Counted from the stretch's first letter, positions 8,893 to 19,857 are shown. The stretch: DNA of 64,000 nt from CAYYYP01 sp964475985 (GCA_964475985.1 CAYYYP010000002.1:62001-126000); one strand, 5' to 3'. Made by a program: numbers and translations. The notes: generated from the letters alone by a model not told the origin.

Positions 8893-9675
8893 TCAAGCCC
8901 CTTTGCGTTTCTTATACGCAATAAAACCAATGACGCCCAAAGCCAGCGCGCCATAGATGATCATGTCCGCAAGGCCTTGCGTTCCAGAAGCTTGCTTTTT
9001 CTTCGGCTGATCCGTGGCCGCTACGGTCGCCGTATCTAATGCGGCGTCTGGTTGTGCTCCCAAACCTGATGCACCAAGGGCCGCGCTGTTCTGATTAAAA
9101 AGCGAAGTTCCCGCCATCTGGTTGAGGCCACCCGTTTTGCGGAACACCTTAAGGCTTTTCACCATGTCTTCAAACTGGGGTTGGTATTCGGCGTATTTAT
9201 TTTTATTGATGGAGTAGGTGACGAGCACGCCAATATCCTGCTTAACCGTGGCGAGGTAGCGGGTGTAAAAACCAGGGATTTCTGATTCCAGGTGAAGACT
9301 ATCGATCCAGGGCGCACCGTTTAAGTTCGTGGACTTCGTATACCGCGGTGTGCTTTTCACGGAGGCGCCCGTGGGAGAGGTGAAGATCCTTGGGCCCGAC
9401 AAATACTGCTGATAACGCTCCATGGTATCGGCATCACCCTTAAGTTTAGCCGCTAAAACCATAATCGCATCTCGACGCTTCATGTCATCAGTGCTCTGGC
9501 AAACCCATTCGGCTCCCTCCAGATTGCACTGCCACTTCGCCGGCAATTCAAACTCCGCAAATTGATTGCTAAAGCGCGCAGCGCGGCACTCGGTTGGAGT
9601 CAAAAAAGTAAGGATCAGGCCCAAAATACCGACGAAAAATTCCCCGCGCACCCTAATTTGCCTATGCAGCGTCAT
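8893..9675 (-). CDS. Exported protein with C-terminal membrane anchor, function unknown
   Basis: 260 aa. An N-terminal signal-like helix (residues 12-33, ending ECRA) is followed by a folded region starting RFSNQFAEFELPAKWQC with two Cys, a low-complexity Ala/Gln linker (about residues 195-230), and a last hydrophobic helix IIYGALALGVIGFIAYKK capped by Lys/Arg. The layout (signal, periplasmic domain, disordered stalk, C-terminal anchor) suggests a periplasm-facing inner-membrane protein. No enzyme motif is seen. Convergent with the small exported gene before it. Confidence 0.75.
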   Translation of the reverse strand: MTLHRQIRVRGEFFVGILGLILTFLTPTECRAARFSNQFAEFELPAKWQCNLEGAEWVCQSTDDMKRRDAIMVLAAKLKGDADTMERYQQYLSGPRIFTSPTGASVKSTPRYTKSTNLNGAPWIDSLHLESEIPGFYTRYLATVKQDIGVLVTYSINKNKYAEYQPQFEDMVKSLKVFRKTGGLNQMAGTSLFNQNSAALGASGLGAQPDAALDTATVAATDQPKKKQASGTQGLADMIIYGALALGVIGFIAYKKRKGA

Positions 9676-9865
9676 AGTCTTTTTTGCCCCCTAGGTAAAA
9701 TTGTATCCAATCACCCGGTGAGTACAAGAAATTCGTTTAGAAATCTTAAAAGTAAACAGAAAATGGTTATAGAACGATAATTTAGCTAAGCCGCTTTTAC
9801 TGGTTTTTAAACATGCTTTATTGCGTCCTAAAAAGTACATTAATGCCAGAGGGAGACGAGGCGCC

Positions 9866-12136
<2,271 letters not shown>

Positions 12137-12176
12137 AAAGCGGCTGAAATGGTAGTTGGACCTATAGAATTTTGCG

Positions 12177-12803
12177 TTAGCCGTGAATGCTGATCAAACA
12201 GACTTTTCCGGCACCGGAGATGGAAAGCTCATCAAACCGCTCTTCACGCATTTCTACGGAGACCGCGTCTCCTGGCTCAGGCGTAAGCACCGAGCCCGTA
12301 TTCCGGGACGTAATTTTTACGCCACCTTCCATAACAAAAATGAAATTCCATTTGCCTTTCGCCGGCCAAAGAAAGGGTTGGGCCTCATCGATATCCATGG
12401 CTTCCATCATGGCCTCAGCCATGCCCTTCTGAATGAAAAGACTGAGGTCGGACACGGGCCCATCTAGAAGCTGGCAGCCACTAGGTACATCTCCGGGAAA
12501 CTCATAGGGAGCTAGTGGCAAAAGCTCTTGGGTCTCTAAGGAGTCGTCATCACCGCCTTCCTCAAATTGGTGAGTCAGTCTCACTCCGTTTCCCGCGATG
12601 ATGAGCAAAAAGCGATCGTGATTGGGAAAAACCGAAAACGCGGAGTCATGCTCGATGCGCGCCGTGCTAAGCCGCCACAAAAAATCACCGCGTCTCAGAT
12701 CCGCATTTTCCGGGAAAATTCCGATCTCATCGGTATGGCCAAGACCATTTTTCCACTTTAGCCGTTTAAAACTTTTTTTATTGATAAGGGTTATTGATTG
12801 CAT
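12177..12803 (-). CDS. HutD/Ves family cupin-like protein
   Basis: 208 aa. The N-terminal block WKNGLGHTDEI, WRLSTARIEHDSAFSVFPNHDRFLL and GNGVRLTH is the HutD/Ves (PF05962) signature. The family has a double beta-barrel fold, is often near histidine-use genes and has no proven reaction. No hut genes lie nearby here, so the role is open. Convergent with maeB (40 bp between stops) and divergent from the next exported barrel protein. Confidence 0.85.
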   Translation of the reverse strand: MQSITLINKKSFKRLKWKNGLGHTDEIGIFPENADLRRGDFLWRLSTARIEHDSAFSVFPNHDRFLLIIAGNGVRLTHQFEEGGDDDSLETQELLPLAPYEFPGDVPSGCQLLDGPVSDLSLFIQKGMAEAMMEAMDIDEAQPFLWPAKGKWNFIFVMEGGVKITSRNTGSVLTPEPGDAVSVEMREERFDELSISGAGKVCLISIHG

Positions 12804-12877
12804 GTTTTTGACTCCCGATCAAAGAAGGTCATGTTACGCTTGAGTTTGAAGAGAACCTAAACGGAGGCAATCATTCA

Positions 12878-13612
12878 ATGCGTAAATTCTTCAAAAGTTA
12901 TTTTTTAATTTTTAGCCTCGCCGTCATTTGCGTTTTTCTTACGACGAAAGTGAGTCAGGCCGATCAGGTTTATACGGTGATCATTAAAAAACAGGAGGAG
13001 AAAGCGAAAAACCGTTGGAGCCTTTCGGATTGGCTCGCCACCAAAGATCGCATGCGCTGGATGGAGATGTGGTTAGCGCTTCATTCCCCGAGTCCTTACG
13101 AATTTTTTCTTGGTACAAACGTGCTGATTGGGAACTCTGCCGCTACCGGAAGCAATCTTGGGTGGGATTTTCATGGGGCTGCCTATGCTTCCATTTTCGG
13201 CCTGGAGCTTCACCGCACTACAAGCCCCGTGCCTTACTGGTTAGGACTTTTTGATCTTCGAGTTTTTGGTTACCACGTACAGAGTACAAACTTAACATTA
13301 TCGGGTGGTTTCAAGTCCAGATCCGATTCTCCGACCTCAGCCTTGAGTACTACCCTGGGGGCCTCCACGACTCTGTATTTCGGCCGTTATTTTGGTGTTC
13401 TCGGAGATTATCACCATTTTTTTAGATCGGGCGCCAATGCCCGCGGGCAAAAATTCTCCGGAAAAAAGTTTTATCTCGAAGCATTTTTAGAATTTAAATT
13501 TCTAAGGTTTTCAGGCGGATATTTTCGCGAATATGAAACTACCGATTCCGCCGGAACCTTGGCTTCGGATGTGAATAGTGGGGCGTTAATTGGAACTAAA
13601 ATATTTTTCTAG
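12878..13612 (+). CDS. Putative outer-membrane beta-barrel protein
   Basis: 244 aa, ATG 12878 with ACGGAGG upstream. A signal peptide with a hydrophobic stretch YFLIFSLAVICVFL ends at about VSQA-D. The mature chain has alternating aromatic/hydrophobic strands (for example TTLYFGRYFGVLGDYHHFF, FLRFSGGYFREYE) and ends in Phe (GTKIFF), as expected for an outer-membrane barrel recognised by BamA. No specific family recognised. Confidence 0.7.
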   Translation: MRKFFKSYFLIFSLAVICVFLTTKVSQADQVYTVIIKKQEEKAKNRWSLSDWLATKDRMRWMEMWLALHSPSPYEFFLGTNVLIGNSAATGSNLGWDFHGAAYASIFGLELHRTTSPVPYWLGLFDLRVFGYHVQSTNLTLSGGFKSRSDSPTSALSTTLGASTTLYFGRYFGVLGDYHHFFRSGANARGQKFSGKKFYLEAFLEFKFLRFSGGYFREYETTDSAGTLASDVNSGALIGTKIFF

Positions 13613-13616
13613 CCTG

Positions 13617-13650
13617 GGGCCTTGCTAGACCACGGTCCTTCGCAAGGCCC
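13617..13650. terminator. Stem-loop between convergent genes, likely bidirectional terminator
   Basis: GGGCCTTGC (13617-13625) pairs with GCAAGGCCC (13642-13650), and an inner GACC/GGTC stem lies in the loop. It falls between the stops of the barrel protein (13612) and the rhodanese gene (13662). The T-rich tail on the plus strand is only moderate. Confidence 0.6.
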
Positions 13651-13661
13651 TAGACTTTAAT

Positions 13662-13997
13662 TTAGGAACTTACCGGTAGGCCCGCTTCCTCCCAATCCAT
13701 CATGCCACCGTCAGAAATACAGATGAGATTATTTAAACCTTGGGCTTTCAAAATTGCCGTGGCCTTTTGGGATCTTATCCCGCTGCGACAGTGCACATAA
13801 ACTTTTTTGTATTTGCGAAGTTCTTCGGCTTTGCTTGCGACCTCGCCCACTGGAATGTTGAGGCTACCGGCAATATGCCCTTCGCTATATTCGCTGGGTT
13901 CACGGACATCAAGAATCAGCTCATCTTTAGAAAAACCCTTCATGAGGCGATGAAGATCGAGCATGGAAACATTTTCAGTAGTTTCAGAAGTGTTCAT
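13662..13997 (-). CDS. Single-domain rhodanese-like sulfurtransferase
   Basis: 111 aa when started at ATG 13997; a longer version running into ridA is unlikely. LILDVREPSEYSEGHIAGSLNIP is split here as LILDVREPSEYSEGH followed by IAGSLNIP, and the active-site loop HCRSGIRS contains the catalytic Cys. It transfers sulfane sulfur or acts as a carrier in thiol metabolism; the substrate cannot be read from the sequence. No signal peptide, so cytoplasmic. It follows ridA by 4 bp on the same strand and ends at the 13617-13650 stem-loop, making it the last gene of a three-gene operon. Confidence 0.88.
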   Translation of the reverse strand: MNTSETTENVSMLDLHRLMKGFSKDELILDVREPSEYSEGHIAGSLNIPVGEVASKAEELRKYKKVYVHCRSGIRSQKATAILKAQGLNNLICISDGGMMDWEEAGLPVSS

Positions 13998-14001
13998 AAA
14001 A

Positions 14002-14400
14002 TCAGTTTCCCCTGATCGCGATGCATTCGATTTCAACCAGTGCTCCCTTAGGCAACGCCGCGACTTGCACGGTGGAGCGAGCGGGACGATGGGTTCCAAA
14101 AGTTTTTTCGTAAAGCGCGTTCACTTCTCCAAAGGCCGCGAGGTCTGTCATGAAAATTGAAGTTTTAATAACGTTAGAAAAATTTAAGCCTGCTTCTTTA
14201 AGTACCGCCTCCATATTTTTAAATACTTGGCTGGCTTGTTCCCCCGCAGTTTTTCCCACCATTTGATTTGTAGAGGGGTCCAGCGGAATTTGGCCTGAGC
14301 AGTATACGGTGCCTAATCCTTGATGAGATTTGACTTCAAGGGCTTGGGAATAGGGACCCACGGGGGCCGGTGCATTGGTGGTACGAATTTCTTTAAACAT
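14002..14400 (-). CDS. ridA: RidA family enamine/imine deaminase
   Basis: 132 aa. Hydrolyses reactive 2-aminoacrylate-type enamines released by PLP enzymes. Typical motifs: APAPVGPYSQALEV, YCSGQIPLDPSTNQMVG, QVFKNMEAVLKEAGLNFSNV, and ARSTVQVAALPKGALVEIE with the catalytic Arg and the glutamate. It lies 1 bp downstream of the alcohol dehydrogenase gene on the same strand, and the rhodanese follows. Confidence 0.93.
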   Translation of the reverse strand: MFKEIRTTNAPAPVGPYSQALEVKSHQGLGTVYCSGQIPLDPSTNQMVGKTAGEQASQVFKNMEAVLKEAGLNFSNVIKTSIFMTDLAAFGEVNALYEKTFGTHRPARSTVQVAALPKGALVEIECIAIRGN

Positions 14401-14401
14401 T

Positions 14402-15499
14402 TTATTGAACTCCTTTAGTTACATTTTTATTTTCCAGAACGATCCGAAACGGAACTTTGCCTTCCTTTACACGGATTAACGCCTCATTGACATCTTCCAT
14501 GGCCACACGTTCATGGTGGGCCGTGATATTGTGGAGGGCGCAGAATTCTAACATTTCTAAGATCTCACTGGGGCTGGCCACGGAACTAGAGGTCACGCTT
14601 CTGCGCATACCCATAAGTTCGGCTGCGCTAAAACTGAGATTGGTGGGCGGCACTCCCACGAAACAAAGCGTGCCGTCCAGACGAAGTGCGCGGATGTAAG
14701 CCGACCAGGGCAAATCAACATTTACGGTTGAGATGATGAGATCATAAGTTTCGTACGGAATAGCGGCTGGCAACGATGAGTCGATGACGTTTTTTGCGCC
14801 TAAACCTAGGATCTCTGATTTTTTTCCGGGGTTTTTCTGAATACTGCTGGAAAAGGCAGTGACTTCAAAGCCCATGGCAGAAGCGATCTGAACTGCGAAG
14901 TGCCCTAGGCCTCCGATGCCCACTACACCCACACGACTTGCCGGTAATCCCTGTCCGCGCATGAACTTCTTCAGGGGACTAAATACAGTGGCGCCACCGC
15001 AAAAGAGGGGGGCCACTCCGGCCAGAGTTTTTCCGCCATCGTTTGCGCTCATAAATTTCTCAGGAATAGGAAACACAAACCTAGAGTCCGCAATATGGAA
15101 GTCGGCATAACCACCAATGTGCCCTACGCAAGTGGGGCTTTTGCTTTTGCAATAGTTCTCCCTAGCTGTAAGACAAGCTGGACATTGATGACAACTCTCG
15201 CCTTGCCAACCAACTCCCACCCATTCTCCTTTTTTTAAATGCCGCACTTCTGGCCCTAGGCTTAAAATACGACCCACGATTTCGTGGCCCGGAACCAAAG
15301 GGTACTGGGAAATTCCCCAGTCATTATTGATGAGGTGAATGTCGCTGTGACATACGCCACAAAATGCAACTTCCATCAGAACTTCATAGGGCTTTAATTT
15401 TTGCGAAACGGGAAACTCTTTCATTTCCAACGGTGCACCGGATTTTGTGGCGGCCCAGGCGGAGATTTTAGCGGGAAGTTCTGCAAGTTTTGCGTTCAT
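14402..15499 (-). CDS. Zinc-dependent alcohol dehydrogenase (cinnamyl-alcohol/YahK-like)
   Basis: 365 aa medium-chain dehydrogenase. Catalytic zinc site: CGVCHSD and GHEIVG. Structural zinc Cys cluster: CHQCPACLTARENYC. Cofactor fold: VGVGWQG earlier and VGIGGLGHFAVQIASAMG later, followed by FSSS, which suggests NADPH preference as in the cinnamyl-alcohol-dehydrogenase-like aldehyde reductases. Probably reduces aldehydes. It is the first gene of the operon with ridA and the rhodanese, a grouping that suggests clearance of reactive carbonyls and imines. Confidence 0.92.
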   Translation of the reverse strand: MNAKLAELPAKISAWAATKSGAPLEMKEFPVSQKLKPYEVLMEVAFCGVCHSDIHLINNDWGISQYPLVPGHEIVGRILSLGPEVRHLKKGEWVGVGWQGESCHQCPACLTARENYCKSKSPTCVGHIGGYADFHIADSRFVFPIPEKFMSANDGGKTLAGVAPLFCGGATVFSPLKKFMRGQGLPASRVGVVGIGGLGHFAVQIASAMGFEVTAFSSSIQKNPGKKSEILGLGAKNVIDSSLPAAIPYETYDLIISTVNVDLPWSAYIRALRLDGTLCFVGVPPTNLSFSAAELMGMRRSVTSSSVASPSEILEMLEFCALHNITAHHERVAMEDVNEALIRVKEGKVPFRIVLENKNVTKGVQ

Positions 15500-15574
15500 A
15501 TTTCAGGAATTCAGCACGAGTTTTAAGAAAAGTCATTTGCTGGTTATCTCGGCTCGGTGGTAGATCAATAAAAC

Positions 15575-16192
15575 ATGGCGCCTAACAATGAGTTTTTTCA
15601 GAGCATGGCCGAATCTCCTTTTTCTCAATTCACCGAATGGTTTACGGATGCAAAATCCGTCGTTCCAACGCCCAATGCCATGACCCTGGCGACCGTGAAT
15701 GCCGAGGGAGCACCCCGCGCCAGGATTTTACTTTTAAAAACATTCGATGAGTCGGGCTTCGTTTTTTTTACGAACTATAGAAGTAAAAAATCTCAAGAAT
15801 TAGAAAAGAATCCTAAGGCTAGCCTCTGTTTTCATTGGGACGCTCTTCAACGGCAAATTCGCATCGAAGGCGTCGTGCAAAAGACCTCACGATCAGAGTC
15901 AGAAAATTATTTTGCGACTCGCCCCCGTGAAAGTCAAATTGGTGCCTGGGCTTCTCACCAGAGCGAAATTTTAGCGAGTGCAGAAGAGCTTCAGGAACGG
16001 GTGATCACGCTCGAAAAAAAATATCAAGGCCACGAGATTCCCTGTCCTGAGCACTGGGGCGGATTTAGACTGAGGCCAGAACTTTTTGAATTTTGGCAGG
16101 GGCGCACCGGTCGGCTTCACGATCGCCTGCGTTATACGCGAGCCCCTGATCAGGTTTCTCGTCAATGGCGGCGGGAACTTCTAAACCCTTAA
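15575..16192 (+). CDS. pdxH: Pyridoxamine 5'-phosphate oxidase
   Basis: FMN enzyme that makes pyridoxal 5'-phosphate. 205 aa. Motifs: MTLATVNAEGAPRARILLLK, FVFFTNYRSKKSQELEKNP, the IGAWASHQS loop, and the C-terminal WQGRTGRLHDRLRY with the terminal RRELLNP. Start ATG 15575 has no strong ribosome-binding site; an internal ATG at 15605 would also leave the whole domain. It lies 10 bp before the YdjM-like gene on the same strand. Confidence 0.95.
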   Translation: MAPNNEFFQSMAESPFSQFTEWFTDAKSVVPTPNAMTLATVNAEGAPRARILLLKTFDESGFVFFTNYRSKKSQELEKNPKASLCFHWDALQRQIRIEGVVQKTSRSESENYFATRPRESQIGAWASHQSEILASAEELQERVITLEKKYQGHEIPCPEHWGGFRLRPELFEFWQGRTGRLHDRLRYTRAPDQVSRQWRRELLNP

Positions 16193-16202
16193 GAAGGAAA
16201 AC

Positions 16203-17492
16203 ATGGATAATCTCACGCACAGCTTAGTGGGCGGGCTCGTAGGAACCATTGCCGCGAAAGCCGCATTGCATCGTAAAACCCATCGCCCACCTCGCAGTGA
16301 TGAACCACTTTTTTTTCTTGCCGTGATTCTCACCTCCGTATTTGGAAATAATCTACCCGATATCGATGTAGTATTAGCGCCCCTCGCCGCAGCTTTTAAG
16401 CAGGATCCAAAGCTGATTAATCTACTTCACCATCGTGGTTGGACCCACACCTTAGGCGCAGTTCTGCCGCTGGGCGCGCTCTCAGCAGTTTTGGGTATGT
16501 TGTCGGCTAGTTTTTTGTCCAAATCATCGTTTCAATCCCTGAAAAAATTTTGGTGGTTTCTTTTTCCCCTAGGCATGGGATCCGTCGTGCTCCATATCCT
16601 TGCTGATTCTACAAATACCTATGGCGTACATCCTTTGGCACCCGTCATCTCAAACTGGATGTATGGCGACTTTATTTTCATCATCGAACCACTTTTCATT
16701 TTAGCGGCAATGCCTTGGGCATTTTGTGCTTGGCGATTTTCGATCGTGCCGGTGAAGTATGAGCGGGTGAACGGATTTTTTGCGGGCATTTTTGGGTTAG
16801 TCTTTTTTCTTTTTTGGGCCTTATTGATTTGGGCCGCCACGACTCGTCAGTTTGGCGTTAGCTTATCGAGTCTATTATTTTTTATTCTTTGGTTTGGGAT
16901 CCAGTGCATTCTATTTTGGCGCATCTGGCATGGGACACCTGCCACTCGACGCTTACTGCGTTCTTCGGGAGTGCTCCTCTTAATCTTGGGGATCATTCTC
17001 TTCACCTTTGGGATTGCCGGGTATGAAGTCAGGAATTTTTTCAAAGTAAGATACGTAGAAAAAGGGTTTCAAGTTTTGGATGTTTCAAGTGCACCGAGCC
17101 CTGGCCATCCTCTGAAATGGTCGGTGCTTTTGGGCGGAGTCTCGGGCGCTAAACACTACGAAATTTGGCGGGCCGCCGCTAGTTGGAACGTTACGGATTT
17201 AAACTGGCAACTTCAGGACGAAGCGCTGGTGTACCAAGAACGGGAGTCTGAGTTTCGCAGACTTTCTGAAAACTGCTCCATCCGCGCCTTTCATCATTTT
17301 GGTCGGTTCACCATGCTGAAGCCGGCACAAAATTTAGTTGCTGATGCGCGTTATAGTCTGCGTGCCCACGCAAGTTTTGCCGAAATTGAAATTGCTTCCG
17401 GGCCTAATCACTGTCCAAATGAGAAGTGGGTAGAGGCTGCTCCTTGGCTTTCGCCTATTGGACGGTTTTTTTCTCCCCAGAAAAAGGAATAG
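16203..17492 (+). CDS. YdjM/LexA-binding-type membrane hydrolase
   Basis: 429 aa. N-terminal MDNLTHSLVGGLVG, DIDVVL, HHRGWTHTLG and HILADSTNTYG supply the His/Asp residues of the PF04307 metal-dependent hydrolase family, embedded in membrane helices (about five to seven). After about residue 280 there is a soluble domain of about 150 residues that I do not recognise. Good AAGAAGGA site before ATG 16203. Substrate unknown. Between pdxH and the LOG gene in a same-strand run. Confidence 0.8.
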   Translation: MDNLTHSLVGGLVGTIAAKAALHRKTHRPPRSDEPLFFLAVILTSVFGNNLPDIDVVLAPLAAAFKQDPKLINLLHHRGWTHTLGAVLPLGALSAVLGMLSASFLSKSSFQSLKKFWWFLFPLGMGSVVLHILADSTNTYGVHPLAPVISNWMYGDFIFIIEPLFILAAMPWAFCAWRFSIVPVKYERVNGFFAGIFGLVFFLFWALLIWAATTRQFGVSLSSLLFFILWFGIQCILFWRIWHGTPATRRLLRSSGVLLLILGIILFTFGIAGYEVRNFFKVRYVEKGFQVLDVSSAPSPGHPLKWSVLLGGVSGAKHYEIWRAAASWNVTDLNWQLQDEALVYQERESEFRRLSENCSIRAFHHFGRFTMLKPAQNLVADARYSLRAHASFAEIEIASGPNHCPNEKWVEAAPWLSPIGRFFSPQKKE

Positions 17493-17494
17493 GT

Positions 17495-18262
17495 TTGGCT
17501 TCAAATCACAAAAAACGTTTAGAGTTTGTCGATGAGCAACAATTTCTGGCTGGCCCTAGAAGTCATTGGTACGAGTTTAAGAAAGTCTGGCGCATTGCGC
17601 TTGAGTTCATCAAAGGGTTTCGTTCCTTAAGGCTCATCGGCCCGGCCGTGACCGTGTTCGGAAGCGCACGTTTTTCGGAAGAGCATAAGTACTATCAATT
17701 GGGAATCAGCGTTGGGCGCGCTTTGGCGAACGCGGGTTTTACCGTAATGACGGGGGGAGGACCGGGCGTAATGGAAGCCGCCAACCGCGGTGCTATGCAG
17801 GCCCAGGGACATTCGGTCGGTTGTCATATTCTATTGCCACAGGAGCAAGAGCCAAACGCCTATCTGCATACCGCCGTAAATTTTTATTACTTCTTTGTGC
17901 GTAAGGTCATGTTGGTTAAATATTCTTATGCTTACGTGATATTGCCCGGCGGCTTTGGCACCTTAGATGAATTGGCCGAGGCCTTGACGTTGATACAAAC
18001 CGGAAAAATTTATGATTTTCCGGTGGTTCTCGTCGGAAAAAGTTTTTGGCAGGGATTTTTAGATTGGTCCCGAGATACCTTAGCCTTTGAGAAAACGATA
18101 TCGGCCGGCGACTTGGACTTGCTTTACTGTGTAGATGATCCCGCAGAAGTCATCGAAATTATTTTATCTAAAGCACCGGTGCGGGCCGTGGTGGAAGCCC
18201 GCGGTCAAGCCCGTAAAAAGCCAAAGGCCGATGACCTTTTGAATAAAAGACCACCGGCCTAA
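17495..18262 (+). CDS. LOG family protein (Rossmann-fold nucleotide phosphoribohydrolase-like)
   Basis: About 255 aa. GGGPGVMEAANRGAMQAQG and PGGFGTLDELAEAL are the LOG/TIGR00730 signature. Plant and bacterial members cleave nucleoside 5'-monophosphates, releasing the base. The start is uncertain: TTG 17495, right after the previous stop and downstream of AAAGGAA, gives the expected N-terminus; an earlier in-frame ATG at 17426 would overlap the previous gene by 67 bp. The C-terminus is Lys/Arg rich. Confidence 0.88.
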   Translation: MASNHKKRLEFVDEQQFLAGPRSHWYEFKKVWRIALEFIKGFRSLRLIGPAVTVFGSARFSEEHKYYQLGISVGRALANAGFTVMTGGGPGVMEAANRGAMQAQGHSVGCHILLPQEQEPNAYLHTAVNFYYFFVRKVMLVKYSYAYVILPGGFGTLDELAEALTLIQTGKIYDFPVVLVGKSFWQGFLDWSRDTLAFEKTISAGDLDLLYCVDDPAEVIEIILSKAPVRAVVEARGQARKKPKADDLLNKRPPA

Positions 18263-18267
18263 GGAAA

Positions 18268-18320
18268 AACAAGTCATCGAGTAATTATGGAACGACTTGT
18301 TAGGAGTTTCTCCTTTTTCA
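18268..18320 (+). terminator. Tandem hairpins after the LOG gene
   Basis: AACAAGTC (18268-18275) pairs with GACTTGTT (18294-18301). It is followed by a small AGGAG-TTT-CTCCT hairpin and a T run ending near 18319. Probably ends the pdxH-YdjM-LOG transcript before the opposing CsbD-like gene. Confidence 0.5.
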
Positions 18321-18324
18321 AATA

Positions 18325-18621
18325 TTAGTCGCCAAGGTGTTCGATTTTATCGCCCACTTTTTTAATGGCTTCACCAAGTTTTTTGAAATCAGCTTTTTCA
18401 ATGCGTTCGCCCGTTCTTTCGATGAAATCACCGGCCGCATGCAAACCTTCTTGAATTAAACTTTGGGCGGCACCAACTGCTTTTTGGCTTTCGCCCTTGA
18501 GGCGTTGAGATTCGCCTTCGGCTTGCCAACTTGTGTTATCCGTCGCTTTGCCTGCAGCATCTTTTGCGGAACCGACTACGTCGTTTGCGAAACCTGTAAC
18601 TTTATTTTGTGTTGAGTTCAT
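18325..18621 (-). CDS. CsbD-like stress protein
   Basis: 98 aa, hydrophilic and helical, no signal peptide. The N-terminal two thirds (NKVTGFANDVVGSAKDAAGK and AEGESQRLKGESQKAVGAAQ) match the CsbD/YjbJ repeat pattern of general stress proteins; the C-terminus is a charged amphipathic helix. The biochemical role of this family is unknown. A sigma-54-type promoter lies 30 nt upstream (18652-18667), and an AGGAGA site precedes the ATG. First member of the stress island. Confidence 0.85.
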   Translation of the reverse strand: MNSTQNKVTGFANDVVGSAKDAAGKATDNTSWQAEGESQRLKGESQKAVGAAQSLIQEGLHAAGDFIERTGERIEKADFKKLGEAIKKVGDKIEHLGD

Positions 18622-18651
18622 ATCGATGTCTCCTTCTCAAGTGAATTCTAA

Positions 18652-18667
18652 AGCAAGTGGTATGCCA
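18652..18667 (-). promoter_or_regulatory. Sigma-54 (-24/-12) promoter of the CsbD-like gene
   Basis: Read on the minus strand: TGGCATACCACTTGCT, that is TGGCAT-N5-TTGCT with the required GG-N10-GC spacing. It lies 30 nt before the start codon. Two other promoters in the island have the same TGGCAT-N5-TTGCT form. Confidence 0.85.
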
Positions 18668-18974
18668 GACCGTCGGCCGGGGATTCTAAGGACCCTGGTG
18701 GCTCTTCAGTGGGTTTTGTACCGACAAAAAATTACAACTTAGGCATTTTTGGGATAAAAGGCGCTTTTGATTTGGGACAAAATTTCCAATTTAGCGGGAT
18801 TGACAGCTTTCCCATAACTTCGTTTTGAGCTCATCTTTTCTGCTAGGAACTAGCTGGCTGACCGTGGGGCCCTGGGAATTTTAAGGATTTATCATTAGAT
18901 CAAAAATATTGATTCGAATAAAAATGTTCATAGATGTCCCGACTATTTCCCTAAGTTCAAGTCTGAAAATTCTC
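18668..18974. other. Divergent intergenic region, no gene
   Basis: About 300 bp between two outward-facing sigma-54 promoters. No convincing open frame. It holds two weak dyads, GGGACAAAATTTCC (18774-18787) and TTGACAGCTTTCC (18800-18812), that loosely resemble the GACA-N3-TGTC units at 20584-20613 and might be activator sites. This is a tentative reading. Confidence 0.4.
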
Positions 18975-18990
18975 TGGCATGCAACTTGCT
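18975..18990 (+). promoter_or_regulatory. Sigma-54 promoter of the DUF1328 gene
   Basis: TGGCATGCAACTTGCT, 30 nt before ATG 19021, with consensus GG-N10-GC spacing. An AAAAGGAG ribosome-binding site follows at 19004-19011. Divergent to the promoter at 18652-18667. Confidence 0.88.
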
Positions 18991-19020
18991 TTTTTAGATT
19001 TCGGAAAAGGAGAAATCTAT

Positions 19021-19203
19021 ATGTTAAGAGCAGCGATTGCATTTTTTGTCATAGGCTTATTTGCGATGTTATTTGGGGCGTACAATATTGCAGGCGTTTC
19101 CATGGAAATGGGAAAAGTCCTTCTCTTCGTGTTCTTGGCTCTAGCCGTAGTCAGCTTCGTGATCTCCGTAGTGACGGGGCGCGGCTCAAAGACCCTGCCG
19201 TAG
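19021..19203 (+). CDS. DUF1328 (YtjA-like) small membrane protein
   Basis: 60 aa with two hydrophobic helices (AIAFFVIGLFAMLFGAYNIA and ILLFVFLALAVV-like) and a short basic tail, the size and pattern of DUF1328/YtjA inner-membrane proteins. Start ATG 19021 is fixed by AAAAGGAG. An upstream in-frame ATG at 18979 lies within the promoter and is rejected. Transcribed from the sigma-54 promoter at 18975. Confidence 0.85.
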   Translation: MLRAAIAFFVIGLFAMLFGAYNIAGVSMEMGKVLLFVFLALAVVSFVISVVTGRGSKTLP

Positions 19204-19223
19204 TTCAAATAGTAAATATTTAG

Positions 19224-19268
19224 AATGCAATGCACTTGGTTTTGACTTAAGTGCATTGCATTTTTATT
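19224..19268 (+). terminator. Rho-independent terminator after the DUF1328 gene
   Basis: Perfect 14-bp stem: AATGCAATGCACTT (19224-19237) with AAGTGCATTGCATT (19249-19262), an 11-nt loop, then a T-rich tail. It lies 21 bp before the hemerythrin start, so the downstream gene must rely on readthrough or on a promoter I do not see. Confidence 0.85.
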
Positions 19269-19289
19269 TATTGAGAGGGGGGAGTAGCG

Positions 19290-19784
19290 ATGACCATTCT
19301 AGATCAATTGCACCGGGAGCATGACGAGGTAACAGAAATATTTAAAACCTTGGGCAGTACAACAGTAAGGGCGGTAAAAACTAGAAAAGAACTTTTTGAA
19401 AAGCTTAAAAACGATTTGATGTTGCACACCGCCGCCGAAGAAAAAATCCTTTATGATCAGTTGATGAAAACTAATGATGGTCGGGGAAAAGTTAAAGAAT
19501 CTCTGGAAGAGCACAAGTTAGTTAGGCTCTTGTTTGAACAGATTTGTGAACTTAGTCCTGATGATGAGCAGTGGCTTCCTAAGCTCATGGTCCTTAGGGA
19601 AAATATTGAACATCATGTGGAGGAGGAGGAGGGTCGGCTTTTTCTGTTAGCAAGAAAATGTTTTTCTGAAGAACAGTTGGAAGAAATGAAAGATGACTTT
19701 CTCATACACAAGGAAAAGGTCACGGACGGAGAAAGGGGTTCGATGGATGCCGGTTATCATGCACCCAGCCCCGCGCTCTATTAG
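19290..19784 (+). CDS. Hemerythrin HHE-domain protein
   Basis: 164 aa cytoplasmic helical protein. Di-iron ligands typical of HHE domains are visible: LHREHDEV, LMLHTAAEEKILY, SLEEHKLV and IEHHVEEEEGRLF. It probably senses or detoxifies oxygen or NO, or stores iron. The preceding GAGAGGGGGGAG is a strong ribosome-binding site. No promoter of its own was found; it may be read from the 18975 promoter through the 19224 hairpin. Confidence 0.9.
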   Translation: MTILDQLHREHDEVTEIFKTLGSTTVRAVKTRKELFEKLKNDLMLHTAAEEKILYDQLMKTNDGRGKVKESLEEHKLVRLLFEQICELSPDDEQWLPKLMVLRENIEHHVEEEEGRLFLLARKCFSEEQLEEMKDDFLIHKEKVTDGERGSMDAGYHAPSPALY

Positions 19785-19820
19785 TATCGAACCAGATTTA
19801 AAATAAAGATTGAAATAAAA

Positions 19821-19857
19821 GGGAGTGAGGAAAGTTTTCCTCACTCCCTTTTTGTTT
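19821..19857 (+). terminator. Strong rho-independent terminator after the hemerythrin gene
   Basis: GGGAGTGAGGAAA (19821-19833) pairs with TTTCCTCACTCCC (19836-19848), followed by TTTTTGTTTTTT. Confidence 0.95.
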